Numbered from the stretch's first letter, positions 8,211-16,946 are shown. The stretch is 64,000 bases of DNA from Mesorhizobium sp. (GCA_004020315.1 SAQG01000024.1:26530-90529), one strand, 5' to 3'. Program-made: numbers and translations. Notes: a model not told the origin generated them from the sequence alone.

Positions 8211-9698
8211 ATGGTCTCGCCTCGCCAAAAGGGAAATCCGGATAGCGTGAGTTCCCGCCAGGGGGGTGCGAAGGATCACTGCGAAGGACGTTCCTTCCCG
8301 ACGAAAGCCTTCATCTACGCCCTAACATTCTCACCCACCTCCGCCTTCGCCCATGCCTCCGACCGCGGCCACGTTCTGCTGCTTCCGACCGGCTACTACG
8401 TCGCCGGCGGCGCGCTCGCGGTCGCCGCCAGCTTCCTTGTCCTGGCACTGCTTCCGCCTGACGCTCTCGACCGCTTCTGGCGGCGGCGCCTGCCGCTTTT
8501 CGCATTCGGCGACGGCGCACGGGCAATTGTCAGCCTGCTATCCTTTGCCGGCTTTGCGATCCTCGTCGCGGCCGGCCTGTTCGGCAGCCGCGATCCGCTG
8601 TCCAACCCGCTGCCGCTGACGATATGGACGCTACTGTGGGTCGGGCTGGTTTTGCTGCAGGGGCTGTTCGGCAACCTCTGGTCATGGTTGAACCCCTGGT
8701 ACGGGCCTTGGCGTGTTGTTTTGCGCCTGTTCGGCAAGCGGCAGACTTGGCGCCCACCCCCATGGCTCGGCTCCTGGCCAGCTTTCGTTCTGTTCTTCGC
8801 CTTCGCCTGGTTCGAGCTGATCGACCCGGCGCCCGACGATCCGGCGCGGCTCGCCTCGGTCGCCGGCCTTTATTGGCTGCTGAGTTTTGCCGCCATGCTG
8901 GTGTTCGGCTACCGCGACTGGAGCCGGCGCGGTGAGTTCCTGACCGTCTTCTTCGCTATGGTGGCGCGCTTCGCCCTCCTTGAGCGCAATGAAGTCGAGC
9001 GCAATGAAGGCGGCCGGCTCAGTCTCTGCTGGCCGGGCGCTAAGCTCGGCAATGCCGCGCCGCTGTCGCTCAGCGGCAGCGCTTTCCTGCTGCTTGCGCT
9101 GTCGTCGGTCTCCTTCGACGGCCTGTCGAAAACCTTCTTCTGGCTCGGCCTGTTCGGCATCAACCCGCTGGAGTTTCCTGGGCGCACGGCGGTGATCGGC
9201 ATCGGCACCTTTGGACTCGGGCTAACGTTCGTCTTGCTCGCTGCCGCGTTCGTCCTTGCCGTTGTCCTTGGCCAGCGTCTTGCCGGCAGCCCGCATTCTC
9301 TCGGTCGAGCCGCCGGGCTGCTGGTCTGGTCGATCGTGCCGATCGCGCTCGCCTACCATGTCGCGCATTATCTGGCGGCGCTGCTTGTCGACGGGCAGTA
9401 CGCGGTGGCTGCGCTTTCCGACCCGTTGGCGCTGGGCTGGAACCTGTTCGGCACCGCCGGCATGCAGATCGAAGCCGGCGTCGCCGCCGGCGCCGGCTCG
9501 GCATGGTGGCTGTGGAATATCCAGGCCGGCGTCATCATCGCCGGCCACATGCTGGCCGTGCTCGTCGCGCATGGCCTCGCCTGGCGATTGCACCCGGTTC
9601 CCGGCCGCGCCGCGCTCAGCCAGTTTCCGCTCACCGTGCTGATGATCGCCTATACGGTCTTCGGCCTGTGGTTGCTTGCCACGCCGGCGGCCGGATGA
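8211..9698 (+). CDS. Multi-spanning membrane protein, FedB-like
   Basis: A protein of up to 495 residues with about ten or eleven hydrophobic segments and the conserved-looking stretches GNLWSWLNPWYGPW and AYHVAHYLAALLVDGQ. It resembles rhizobial membrane proteins annotated after the fenitrothion hydrolase FedB. That name is from memory and the activity should not be assumed. The true start is uncertain: the first 35 residues are not hydrophobic and no good ribosome site precedes the ATG at 8211. Bases 8235-8300 also resemble a degenerate interspersed repeat, so the original N-terminus may have been altered. An apparent signal-like segment ends near AFAHASDRG. Function unknown. Confidence 0.6.
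   Translation: MVSPRQKGNPDSVSSRQGGAKDHCEGRSFPTKAFIYALTFSPTSAFAHASDRGHVLLLPTGYYVAGGALAVAASFLVLALLPPDALDRFWRRRLPLFAFGDGARAIVSLLSFAGFAILVAAGLFGSRDPLSNPLPLTIWTLLWVGLVLLQGLFGNLWSWLNPWYGPWRVVLRLFGKRQTWRPPPWLGSWPAFVLFFAFAWFELIDPAPDDPARLASVAGLYWLLSFAAMLVFGYRDWSRRGEFLTVFFAMVARFALLERNEVERNEGGRLSLCWPGAKLGNAAPLSLSGSAFLLLALSSVSFDGLSKTFFWLGLFGINPLEFPGRTAVIGIGTFGLGLTFVLLAAAFVLAVVLGQRLAGSPHSLGRAAGLLVWSIVPIALAYHVAHYLAALLVDGQYAVAALSDPLALGWNLFGTAGMQIEAGVAAGAGSAWWLWNIQAGVIIAGHMLAVLVAHGLAWRLHPVPGRAALSQFPLTVLMIAYTVFGLWLLATPAAG
8235..8300. repeat. Degenerate Mesorhizobium-type interspersed repeat
   Basis: The stretch containing GGGGGGTGCGAAGGATCACT and GAAGGACGTTCC aligns by eye with GGGGGTGCGAGGGATCGCT and GAACGACTTTCC near 24302-24332. 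Both look like worn copies of a common intergenic repeat. This copy lies inside the apparent 5' coding part of the membrane-protein gene. Confidence 0.4.
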
Positions 9699-9747
9699 GA
9701 CAAAAGCCCGCTTCGATGGCGTCGATTGAACCTTGGGGAAAGCCCGC

Positions 9748-9790
9748 TTGCCACGTCAGGGCTTTGATGATTTAGTTTGTACACATGCAA
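9748..9790 (+). promoter_or_regulatory. Possible promoter and operator for the liv-type ABC operon
   Basis: TTGCCA (9748-9753) and TTTAGT (9771-9776) are 17 bases apart, a fair sigma-70 match. The imperfect dyad TTTGTACACATGCAA (9776-9790) sits where transcription would start. It resembles the element TTTGCATACGAATGAA found at the same place in the promoter of the molybdenum-hydroxylase operon (near 16858), which may indicate a shared regulator. This is weak evidence based on two sites. Confidence 0.35.
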
Positions 9791-9864
9791 TTTCGGCGCT
9801 CTTACCAAGAGTGGCCCGCCTCGCTACAGCCGTTGGTCAAAACTCAAAAACAAGGGGAACTGCC

Positions 9865-11169
9865 GTGACTGACAAGAATGGGTTTTTCGATCTCTCCAAA
9901 ACCGGCCTCACCCGCCGCACGGCGCTCAAGGGGTTGGCCGCAGGCGCCGGCCTCGCCGTCGCGCCTGGGTTCGTGCGCTACAGCCAGGCGCAGAGCTCGG
10001 CTCCGATAAAGATCGGCTTCCAGTCCCACCGCACCGGCATCGGCGCCGCGTACGGCCGCTGGTACGAGAGGACCACCGCCGCCGCGGTCAAGGCGATCAA
10101 CGAAGCCGGCGGCATCAACGGCCGGCCGGTCGAGGTGATCATCGAGGATGACGGCACCGATCCCGGCCGCGGCGCCGAAGTGGTCGGCAAGTTCGCCACC
10201 CAGCACAAGACCGACATTGTCTACGGCACGCTGTTTTCACATGTCGTCATTGGCTCGGCGCCGGCCGCCGGCGAGGCCAAGATGCCTTATTTTGTCGTCA
10301 GCGAAGGCCACCATGTCGCCTCGACCAAGCTCAACCGCTACGTCTTCCAGCCCGGCATCACCGACGTGAAGAGCCAGATCCAGGCGATGGCGCCGTGGAT
10401 CGCGGCCAATGCCGGCAAGAAGGTGACGCAGATATTCCCCGATTTCGCCTTCGGCTATGACCATCGCGACTATCTGCCGCCGGCGCTGAAGGCGCAGGGC
10501 GCCGAAGTCATTGCCCAGATCGCCATCCCGCCGACGGAATCGTCCTTCACCAAATATTTTCCGCAGATCCCAGCCGAAACCGAGGTTATCTACCACGTCA
10601 TGGTCGGCCCGGCGGTGCTCACCTTCGTCAAGGAACTCGGCGAGTTCTATGGCTCCAACCGGCCGCAGCTGTTCGGCTTCATCGATTCGCTCGAAGCCAC
10701 CGACATCAACAGCCCTGGCCTCGAATTCCTCGACGGCAGCCACTTCTGGGAAGGCTCGCCGCGCTACGCACAGCCCGATGATTCCGCCGCGCAGAAGGCT
10801 TATCGCGCCGCCGTCGGCATCGACGACAATGGTGCCGCCGTCGGCGATCCGAAGGATGTCTCCACCGCCGCGCACATGTTCGGCTGCTGGGAAACGCTCT
10901 ATGTCGTGAAAAAGGCGATGGAGGATGCCGGCTACAAGGGTCCGGAAGACCGCGCCAAGCTGGTCGAGGCGACCGAGGCCCTCACCGAATTCGCCGAGGG
11001 CCCCGAGCATCCGCAGGGGCCGAAGACCTTCAACGGCAAGATCCACCAGTGTTTTGGCATCCAGAACATCTCCAAGGTCGAAGGCGGCCGGCTGAACGTC
11101 GTCCACAAGACCAAGATCGAGGACGGCCTCTACGAGCCGGAAGGGGATTACACGACCCAGCCGCTGTGA
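9865..11169 (+). CDS. Liv-type ABC transporter substrate-binding protein, Tat-exported
   Basis: A 434-residue binding protein of the leucine/amide family (peripla_BP_6). The GTG start at 9865 has AAGGGGAA just upstream. The N-terminus carries a twin-arginine signal, with RR at residues 17-18 in LTRRTALKGLAAGAGLAVAP, and cleavage is likely after the QAQ segment. The mature part opens with APIKIGFQSHRTG and has the family AAVKAINEAGGINGRPVE element. It heads a five-gene importer unit. Binding proteins of this group take branched-chain amino acids, urea, short amides or aromatic acids. Given the neighbouring genes, a nitrogen heterocycle or amide is possible but not shown. Confidence 0.9.
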   Translation: MTDKNGFFDLSKTGLTRRTALKGLAAGAGLAVAPGFVRYSQAQSSAPIKIGFQSHRTGIGAAYGRWYERTTAAAVKAINEAGGINGRPVEVIIEDDGTDPGRGAEVVGKFATQHKTDIVYGTLFSHVVIGSAPAAGEAKMPYFVVSEGHHVASTKLNRYVFQPGITDVKSQIQAMAPWIAANAGKKVTQIFPDFAFGYDHRDYLPPALKAQGAEVIAQIAIPPTESSFTKYFPQIPAETEVIYHVMVGPAVLTFVKELGEFYGSNRPQLFGFIDSLEATDINSPGLEFLDGSHFWEGSPRYAQPDDSAAQKAYRAAVGIDDNGAAVGDPKDVSTAAHMFGCWETLYVVKKAMEDAGYKGPEDRAKLVEATEALTEFAEGPEHPQGPKTFNGKIHQCFGIQNISKVEGGRLNVVHKTKIEDGLYEPEGDYTTQPL

Positions 11170-11194
11170 GCTTAGCTGTTTTAGCCGTAGTGCG

Positions 11195-11275
11195 CTTCGA
11201 GCGATCCCCCTCTGTCCTGCTGGACAGTCCGGCAGGACAGAGGCGGGTGCGCTTCGCACCTGCCTTGGGCGCATA
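11195..11275. repeat. Repeat remnant with inverted arms between transporter genes
   Basis: The arms CTGTCCTGCTGGACAG and GTCCGGCAGGACAG are close inverted repeats (about 11213-11240), flanked by GGGTGCGCTTCGCACC, a short perfect hairpin. This fills the 110-base gap between the binding protein and first permease, where it could also act as an mRNA hairpin setting different expression levels. It looks like a remnant of the same repeat class as 24150-24335. Confidence 0.45.
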
Positions 11276-11279
11276 ATCG

Positions 11280-12161
11280 ATGCACTTCGGACCGCATCTT
11301 CTCCTCGCTGCCCTCGAGGGCCTCGTCACCTCCGCCGTGCTGGCGCTGACGGCGCTCGGGCTGTCGCTGGTGTTCGGCGTCATGCGCGTCGTCAATGTCG
11401 CCCATGGCGAGTTCTTCATGCTGGGCGCGGTCCTCGCCTGGGCGATCTCCACGGCGATATCGGGCCACCCGGCGCTCAGTTTTCTGGCGGCCCTCGTGCT
11501 GGCGCCGCTCATCGTCGGCCTGATCGCGCTCGTCTCCGAACGGCTGGTGCTGCGCCGGCTGAATTACAATCCGGAAGCCACAATCGTCGCCACTATCGGC
11601 ATGCTCTACATCATCCAGCAACTGGCGCTGACCTTCTACGGTCCGGAGGCACGGCCGGTGGAGCCGCCCTTCAGCTACCGCATTCTTTTGCCGTGGTTCG
11701 GCTACTCCGGCTACAAGCTGTCGATCATCGCCGCATCCGCGCTTTTGCTCGTTGCGACGTGGTTCGTGCTGACGCGTACGAAAATCGGCCTCGTCATGCG
11801 CGCCACGCAATACGACAGCGAAACGGCGCAGGCCTTCGGCATTCCGGTCGACCGCGTCTATGCGGGCGTCTTCGCGCTCGGCGCTATGCTGGCGGCGGTG
11901 GCCGCGGTGCTGATCGTGCCAATCAGCCAGGCGCATTATCTGATGGGGCAGGACCCGCTGCTGCTGTCCTTCATCGTCGTCATCATAGGTGGCCTCGGCT
12001 CGCTGCGCGGCACCGTCGTCGCTGCCGTGCTCATCGGCCTGTCGGACGGCATCATCTCGGTGTTCTTCTCGCCGACGCTGGCCAAGATCATCGCAACGCT
12101 GCTGGTTGCCATGGTGCTGGTGTTCCGGCCGCAAGGCCTGTTCGGGACGGCATCGCGATGA
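11280..12161 (+). CDS. Liv-type ABC transporter permease (LivH class)
   Basis: A 293-residue permease of the LivH family with about eight membrane spans. The N-terminal signature is typical: GLSLVFGVMRVVNVAHGEF followed by a G-rich span. Near the C-terminus, FIVVIIGGLGSLRGTVVAA is the conserved element of this family. The ATG at 11280 follows a 110-base gap carrying hairpins, and the gene ends in a four-base ATGA overlap with the next permease. It would form half of the membrane channel for the solute delivered by the preceding Tat-exported binding protein. Confidence 0.92.
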   Translation: MHFGPHLLLAALEGLVTSAVLALTALGLSLVFGVMRVVNVAHGEFFMLGAVLAWAISTAISGHPALSFLAALVLAPLIVGLIALVSERLVLRRLNYNPEATIVATIGMLYIIQQLALTFYGPEARPVEPPFSYRILLPWFGYSGYKLSIIAASALLLVATWFVLTRTKIGLVMRATQYDSETAQAFGIPVDRVYAGVFALGAMLAAVAAVLIVPISQAHYLMGQDPLLLSFIVVIIGGLGSLRGTVVAAVLIGLSDGIISVFFSPTLAKIIATLLVAMVLVFRPQGLFGTASR

Positions 12162-13120
12162 AGGAGGCTTCACCGGCAAAAGCCTACGCGTTGCATCTGG
12201 GCGTCATCGCCCTGCTGTTCGCCCTAAGCTTCGTTCTGCCCGAATATCACCACGGGCTGCTCGCCCGCATCATGGTGCTGGCGGTCTTCGCCATGGGCTA
12301 CAACATGTTATTTGGCTATGTCGGGCTGCTCAGCCTCGGCCACGCCATGTTCTTTTCGGCCGGGCTCTACGGCGCCGGCCTTGCCGTCATCCATCTCGGC
12401 TGGAGCGTGCCGGCCGCCTTTGCCGCCGGCCTTGCCTGCGGCGCGCTTCTCGCGCTGGTGATCGGCGTGCTGGCGCTGCGCACTTCCGGCGTCGCCTTCA
12501 TGATCGTCACCATGATGTTCGCGCAGGTGTTTTATCTCATAATCCTCTATTTCGCGGCCTGGACCGGCGGCGACCAGGGCCTGGTCGTGCCGCAGTCCGC
12601 GCGTGTGCTTGTCTTAGGCGACACGTCGCTCGGCCTCACCAATCCGACCGTGCGCTACATGAGCGCGCTCGTCCTGTTCTCGATCGTGCTGCTGGTGGCG
12701 CTCGTCATCGTCCGCTCCAGGTATGGCCGTGTGCTGGTCGCCATTCGCGAAAACGAGGAGCGGACCAAGATGCTCGGCTACGACACGTTTTCCAACAAGC
12801 TCGCCGCGGTCGTCGTCTCCGGCACCATCTGTGCTGCTTCGGGCGCCGCCTACGCGCTGCTGTTCGGTTATGTCGGCTCGACCTTCGCCTCCGTGCAATA
12901 TTCCATCCTGCCGCTGCTCTGGGTGCTGCTCGGCGGTGCTGCGACCACGCTCGGTCCGCTGATCGGCACGCTGTTCATGTACTATGTCGTCGACATCACC
13001 AGCGGCTACACCTCGGCCTATCTGCTGATCGTCGGCATCGCTCTCATCCTGCTGGTGCTGTTCTTCCCCAGGGGCATTCTCGGCACCATCCGCCAGCGCT
13101 GGCTCGGATGGCTGCCATGA
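12158..13120 (+). CDS. Liv-type ABC transporter permease (LivM class)
   Basis: A 320-residue LivM-family permease. It shows the family pattern MGYNMLFGYVGLLSLGHAMFF near residue 45, the cytoplasmic RYGRVLVAIRENEER coupling segment, and a C-terminal PRGILGTI element. The ATG at 12158 overlaps the stop of the LivH-class gene (ATGA), and its own stop overlaps the next start in the same way. Translational coupling through the four-gene cytoplasmic-membrane part suggests fixed stoichiometry. A longer in-frame extension upstream is only overlap with the previous gene. Confidence 0.92.
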   Translation: MKEASPAKAYALHLGVIALLFALSFVLPEYHHGLLARIMVLAVFAMGYNMLFGYVGLLSLGHAMFFSAGLYGAGLAVIHLGWSVPAAFAAGLACGALLALVIGVLALRTSGVAFMIVTMMFAQVFYLIILYFAAWTGGDQGLVVPQSARVLVLGDTSLGLTNPTVRYMSALVLFSIVLLVALVIVRSRYGRVLVAIRENEERTKMLGYDTFSNKLAAVVVSGTICAASGAAYALLFGYVGSTFASVQYSILPLLWVLLGGAATTLGPLIGTLFMYYVVDITSGYTSAYLLIVGIALILLVLFFPRGILGTIRQRWLGWLP

Positions 13121-13842
13121 TGCCGCTGCTGACGACCAAAGGCCTGTCCCGCAATTTCGGCGGCCTGCGCGCCGTCGACGGTGTCGACTTCGCACTCATG
13201 CCGGGCGAGATTCGCGCCGTCATCGGCCCCAACGGCGCGGGCAAGACCACCTTCGTCAGCCTGGTCAGCGGCCGCATACAGCCGTCCTCGGGCATGATCG
13301 TCTTCGACGGCGGCGACATCACCAACCTTCCGGCCTACGCCAGGGTCCGCCTCGGCATCGCCTACACTTTCCAGATCACCAGCGTCTTTGCCAATCTCAC
13401 CGCTTACGACAACGTCGCGCTGCCGGTGCAGCGCACGCTGACCGATGGCCGCTCGAAAGGCGCCGTGTATGCCGGCGCCATGGCGGCGCTCGAGCGCACC
13501 GGCCTTGCCGACCGCGCCCATATGCCGGCCGGTCAACTGTCCTATGGCCATCAGCGCCTGCTCGAAGTGGCCATGGGGCTGGCGCTGAAACCGCGCCTGC
13601 TGATTCTCGACGAGCCGACGCAGGGGCTGGCCGACAGCGAGATCGACAATTTCATCGGGCTGGTGCGCGAGATCGCCAAAGGCGCCACCGTGCTTCTGAT
13701 CGAGCACAACATGCCGGTGGTCATGCAGCTTGCCGACCGCATCACCGTCTTCAACGCCGGCAGGATCCTGGCCGAAGGCACGCCCGAGCATATCCGCGCC
13801 AACGCCGAGGTGCAGGACGCTTATCTCGGGACGACCCCATGA
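13117..13842 (+). CDS. Liv-type ABC transporter ATP-binding protein (LivG class)
   Basis: A 241-residue ABC ATPase. Walker A is GPNGAGKTT (about residues 33-41). The signature motif is LSYGHQR, the LSYGxQ form usual in LivG proteins, and Walker B is LLILDEPTQG. The ATG at 13117 gives the same ATGA overlap as the other junctions; ATGs at 13108 and 13120 are alternatives. Two different ATPases (LivG and LivF class) are the normal complement of this importer family, so the transporter is complete here, unlike the amino-acid-type system at the left end. Confidence 0.92.
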   Translation: MMPLLTTKGLSRNFGGLRAVDGVDFALMPGEIRAVIGPNGAGKTTFVSLVSGRIQPSSGMIVFDGGDITNLPAYARVRLGIAYTFQITSVFANLTAYDNVALPVQRTLTDGRSKGAVYAGAMAALERTGLADRAHMPAGQLSYGHQRLLEVAMGLALKPRLLILDEPTQGLADSEIDNFIGLVREIAKGATVLLIEHNMPVVMQLADRITVFNAGRILAEGTPEHIRANAEVQDAYLGTTP

Positions 13843-14558
13843 CTGAAACGCGGTCTGAAGCACTGACCGTCTCCGGGCTCGACTGCTTCTACGGCGAGGT
13901 CCAGGTGCTCTACGGTCTCGACCTCGTGCTCAACAAGGGCGAAGTGCTTTGCCTGTTCGGCCGCAACGGCGCCGGCAAGACGACGACGCTGAAGGCGATC
14001 ATGGGCCTCGTTCCCTCACGCTCCGGCTCGATCAGGCTCGACGGCAAGGAACTGACCGGCCTGCCCGCGCACGACGTGCCGAAGGCAGGCGTCGCCTATG
14101 TGCCGCAGGGCAGGCGGCTGTTCGCCGAGATGACGGTGGCGGAAAACATCGAGATCGGCCTGATGGCGCGCGGTAAGGGCAAAGCGACGCGCGAAAACGT
14201 GCTCGACCTTTTCCCGCTGCTGCGCCAGCGGCTGAGACAACGCTCCGGCACGCTGTCGGGCGGCGAGCAGCAGATGCTGGCCATGGCGCGGGCCCTGTGT
14301 CTCGAACCGCAGGTGCTTCTGCTCGACGAGCCGACCGAAGGGTTGATGCCGTCGATGATCGCCAGGATCCGCGAGACCGTGTCGAAGCTGCGCGACCTTG
14401 GCGTTTCGACGATCCTGGTCGAGCAGCGGGTCGATGCCGTGCTGTCGGTCGCCGATCGGGTCTCGTTCATCGAAAACGGCCGCAACCGCGAGACCGTCGA
14501 TGTCGAGGAGCTCCGCGCCGATCCGTCGGCGGTCCGCCGCTATGTCGGCGTTGGCTGA
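13839..14558 (+). CDS. Liv-type ABC transporter ATP-binding protein (LivF class)
   Basis: A 239-residue ABC ATPase with Walker A GRNGAGKTT, signature LSGGEQQMLAMARAL and Walker B LLLDEPTEG, as in LivF proteins. It starts in an ATGA overlap with the LivG-class gene and closes the importer operon. Its stop codon abuts the stop of the convergent nhaD gene with no base between them (TGATCA at 14556-14561), so no separate terminator fits between the two genes. Confidence 0.92.
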   Translation: MTETRSEALTVSGLDCFYGEVQVLYGLDLVLNKGEVLCLFGRNGAGKTTTLKAIMGLVPSRSGSIRLDGKELTGLPAHDVPKAGVAYVPQGRRLFAEMTVAENIEIGLMARGKGKATRENVLDLFPLLRQRLRQRSGTLSGGEQQMLAMARALCLEPQVLLLDEPTEGLMPSMIARIRETVSKLRDLGVSTILVEQRVDAVLSVADRVSFIENGRNRETVDVEELRADPSAVRRYVGVG

Positions 14559-15989
14559 TCAGCGAAAGAACAGAAAACCCGCGATCAGGAATATCGGGAT
14601 CAGCACCGCGCCCGACCACGCCATGTAGCCGAAGAAGCCCGGCATCTTCACGCCGCGATGTCTGGCAATGGCGTAAACCATGAAATTCGGCGCATTGCCG
14701 ATATAGGTGTTGGCGCCCATGAACACCGCGCCGGCTGAGATCGCTGCCAGCGTCGAGGCGAAGGTGGTCATAAGATACTGCGGATCGCCGCCGGCGAGCT
14801 CGAAGAACACCAGATAGGTCGGCGCATTGTCAAGGAAAGATGACAGCGCTCCGGTCATCCAGAAATAGGCGAGGTCGTTGGGCTCGCCCGTGGGCGAGCT
14901 GACCAGCGAGACCAGCGGCGCCAGTGCGCCGTTGGCGCCGGCCCTGAGAATGGCGATGACCGGCACGATGCAGATGAAGATGCCGGCGAACAGTTTCGCC
15001 ACCTCGGCGATTGGCTCCCAGTGGAAGTTGTTCGCCTGCCTGTGGCTCTTTCGGGAGACGCCGAGCGAAAGGAAGGCAAGCGCCAGGATAATGGCATCGC
15101 GCACGAGGTTCTGCAATTCAAGGCTCACGCCCTGGACGGAGAAAGCCACACCCGGCTTCCAGGTCGCGGAAAGCAGGATCGCGCCGATCACACCGGCCAG
15201 CAGCGGGACGTTGGGCAGGCCTTGGATGCGTATCTTCGTGTCCGGTGTCGGATCCTTGATCTTCGGCGCGCCAGCCTCGCGGCGATGCAGGATGATGTCC
15301 AAGGCCAGGAAGACGGCCAGCACCAAGCCGCCGACGAACAATGTCTCCTGATAGAGATTCGTGGTGGTCCAGAAGAAATCGACGCCGCGCAGAAAGCCGA
15401 CGAACAGCGGCGGATCGCCGAGCGGCGTCAGCGAGCCGCCGATGTTGGACACCAGGAAAATGAAGAAGATGACGACATGGGCGTTGAACGGCCGGTTGTC
15501 GTTGGCGCGCAGGATCGGCCGGATCAGGATCATCGAGGCGCCGGTCGTCCCGATGACCGAGGCGAGCATTGCCCCGATCAGCAGCAATCCGGCATTTACC
15601 AGCGGTGTGCCGTGGATGTTGCCGGCGACGAGGATGCCGCCCGAAATGGTGAACAGCGCAAACAGAAGAATGATGAACGACATGTATTCGGTGAGCAGCG
15701 TATGCAGTACCGCCTCTGTGGCCGAAGGCATGCCGAACGCTACCGCCAGCGGCACGACCGCAAGGGCCGCCCAGAAGAAGGTAATCTTGCCGTAGTGATG
15801 CTCCCAGACATGGTGGAAAAGCAATGGCCCGGTGGCGATCGACAAAAGCAGGCCGGCAAAGGGCAGCGCCCACCACAGCGACATTGTTTCGCCCGGCAGC
15901 TCGTGAGCCTCGGCTGCAAGCGCTATTCCCGGAAACAGGGTTGCGACTGCTACCACAGCGCCCGCCGTCAAAGCCGCCGCAAACCGCAT
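14559..15989 (-). CDS. nhaD: NhaD family Na+/H+ antiporter
   Basis: A 476-residue inner-membrane protein of the NhaD branch of the ion-transporter superfamily, which exports Na+ (or Li+) in exchange for protons. Two diagnostic stretches are present: SNIGGSLTPLGDPPLFVGFL and SSFLDNAPTYLVFFELAGG. A cleavable-looking N-terminal signal (residues 1-25, ending ALAAEAHE) precedes about twelve spans. The ATG at 15989 has GAGGGGG upstream. The open frame continues much further upstream but that part overlaps pncA and is not real. It lies between the importer operon and nicotinamidase, with no obvious functional link to either. Confidence 0.9.
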   Translation of the reverse strand: MRFAAALTAGAVVAVATLFPGIALAAEAHELPGETMSLWWALPFAGLLLSIATGPLLFHHVWEHHYGKITFFWAALAVVPLAVAFGMPSATEAVLHTLLTEYMSFIILLFALFTISGGILVAGNIHGTPLVNAGLLLIGAMLASVIGTTGASMILIRPILRANDNRPFNAHVVIFFIFLVSNIGGSLTPLGDPPLFVGFLRGVDFFWTTTNLYQETLFVGGLVLAVFLALDIILHRREAGAPKIKDPTPDTKIRIQGLPNVPLLAGVIGAILLSATWKPGVAFSVQGVSLELQNLVRDAIILALAFLSLGVSRKSHRQANNFHWEPIAEVAKLFAGIFICIVPVIAILRAGANGALAPLVSLVSSPTGEPNDLAYFWMTGALSSFLDNAPTYLVFFELAGGDPQYLMTTFASTLAAISAGAVFMGANTYIGNAPNFMVYAIARHRGVKMPGFFGYMAWSGAVLIPIFLIAGFLFFR

Positions 15990-16030
15990 AGAGCCCCCTC
16001 TGGAATTGTGTCGAAGGCGATTGGTGATGT

Positions 16031-16630
16031 TCAAGCCAGCGTCACGCCGGCATCGCGCATTCGGTTCAGCATCGTCTCGAGTGAGCCATTGAGATTGATG
16101 CCGCGGCAGGCGTCGAGCCGCACTGTCGTGTGGAAGCCTTGCTCGACCGCATCGAGTGCCGAAAAGGCGACGCAATAATCGGTCGCCAGGCCGACCAGGG
16201 TCAGCGTGTCGATGCCACGCTCCTTGAGATACCCGGCAAGGCCGGTCGGCGTCGTCCGATCGTTCTCGAAGAAAGCCGAATAGCTGTCGATCTCCGGGTG
16301 GAAACCCTTGCGGATCACCAGTTCGGCCTTGGTCCAGGCCAGGCCCGAATGGAAATCCGAACCCAGGCTGCCCTGTATGCAGTGGTCCGGCCACAGCGTC
16401 TGCTGGCCGTAAGGCATCTCAATCGTTTCGAACGGCTGCTTGCCGGGATGGCTGGAGGCAAAGCTCGAATGGCCGGCGGGATGCCAGTCCTGCGTCAGCA
16501 CGACATGTTCGGTCCGCCGGATCAGATCGTTGATCAGTGGCACGATCTCGTCGCCGCCGGCCACCGCCAGCGCGCCGCCCGGGCAGAAATCGTTCTGCAG
16601 GTCGATGATAACAAGCGCTTCGTCGGCCAT
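16031..16630 (-). CDS. pncA: Nicotinamidase
   Basis: A 199-residue cysteine hydrolase of the isochorismatase-like superfamily that deamidates nicotinamide to nicotinate. The catalytic triad is clear: Asp10 in IIDLQNDFCPGGAL, Lys108 in VIRKGFHPEIDSYSAF and Cys153 in GLATDYCVAFSALDA. Metal ligands Asp48 and His50 lie in TQDWHPAGHSSF. Together with the PGGAL motif these point to PncA rather than to other amidohydrolases. The ATG at 16630 has GGGAGG five bases upstream. It is divergent from the molybdenum-hydroxylase/6-hydroxynicotinate-reductase operon, so it could supply that pathway with nicotinate as well as feed NAD salvage through pncB. Confidence 0.93.
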   Translation of the reverse strand: MADEALVIIDLQNDFCPGGALAVAGGDEIVPLINDLIRRTEHVVLTQDWHPAGHSSFASSHPGKQPFETIEMPYGQQTLWPDHCIQGSLGSDFHSGLAWTKAELVIRKGFHPEIDSYSAFFENDRTTPTGLAGYLKERGIDTLTLVGLATDYCVAFSALDAVEQGFHTTVRLDACRGINLNGSLETMLNRMRDAGVTLA

Positions 16631-16656
16631 GGAGCCTCCCTCTTGTTTGTCCCGGA

Positions 16657-16705
16657 GGCATGACCCGAACCGGAAGTCTGCCAAAACGTGGAATCCGGTG
16701 TTCGA
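16657..16705. repeat. Diverged rhizobial palindromic repeat remnant
   Basis: The stretch GCATGACCCGAA and then AAAACGTGGAATCCGGTGTTCG resembles half-elements of the palindrome at 5722-5770 (reverse orientation) but the arms no longer pair. It occupies the pncA-proximal part of the 316-base gap. The remainder of that gap holds the promoter described next and no gene. Confidence 0.4.
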
Positions 16706-16830
16706 GCCCACCGAAATGCCGCTGACGCAACGGATGCAGAAACTTGACCAGATGGCCGGCTGCGTCAACTCCAACGGCGTAACAAATGCGTGCCGTCGCG
16801 CCGATGCCGGCGCCGGCGCAAACTCTGGCT

Positions 16831-16871
16831 TTGACAATTCCTGCTGGCTTGATATCATTTGCATACGAATG
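16831..16871 (+). promoter_or_regulatory. Strong sigma-70-like promoter with overlapping operator dyad
   Basis: TTGACA (16831-16836) and TATCAT (16853-16858) are 16 bases apart, an excellent consensus match in a GC-rich genome. The dyad CATTTG-CATA-CGAATG (16856-16871, one mismatch) overlaps the -10 end and predicted start point, the expected place for a repressor. The operon's last gene encodes a MarR regulator, which usually binds such short dyads and is released by an aromatic or heterocyclic ligand. Binding is inferred. Confidence 0.6.
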
Positions 16872-16946
16872 AATTTGACCGGATGCCGGAAGGATCCGTC
16901 GGGAACCCTTTTCTGGGAAGGCCCATTTTTTTGGGAAGGCAAGCGC

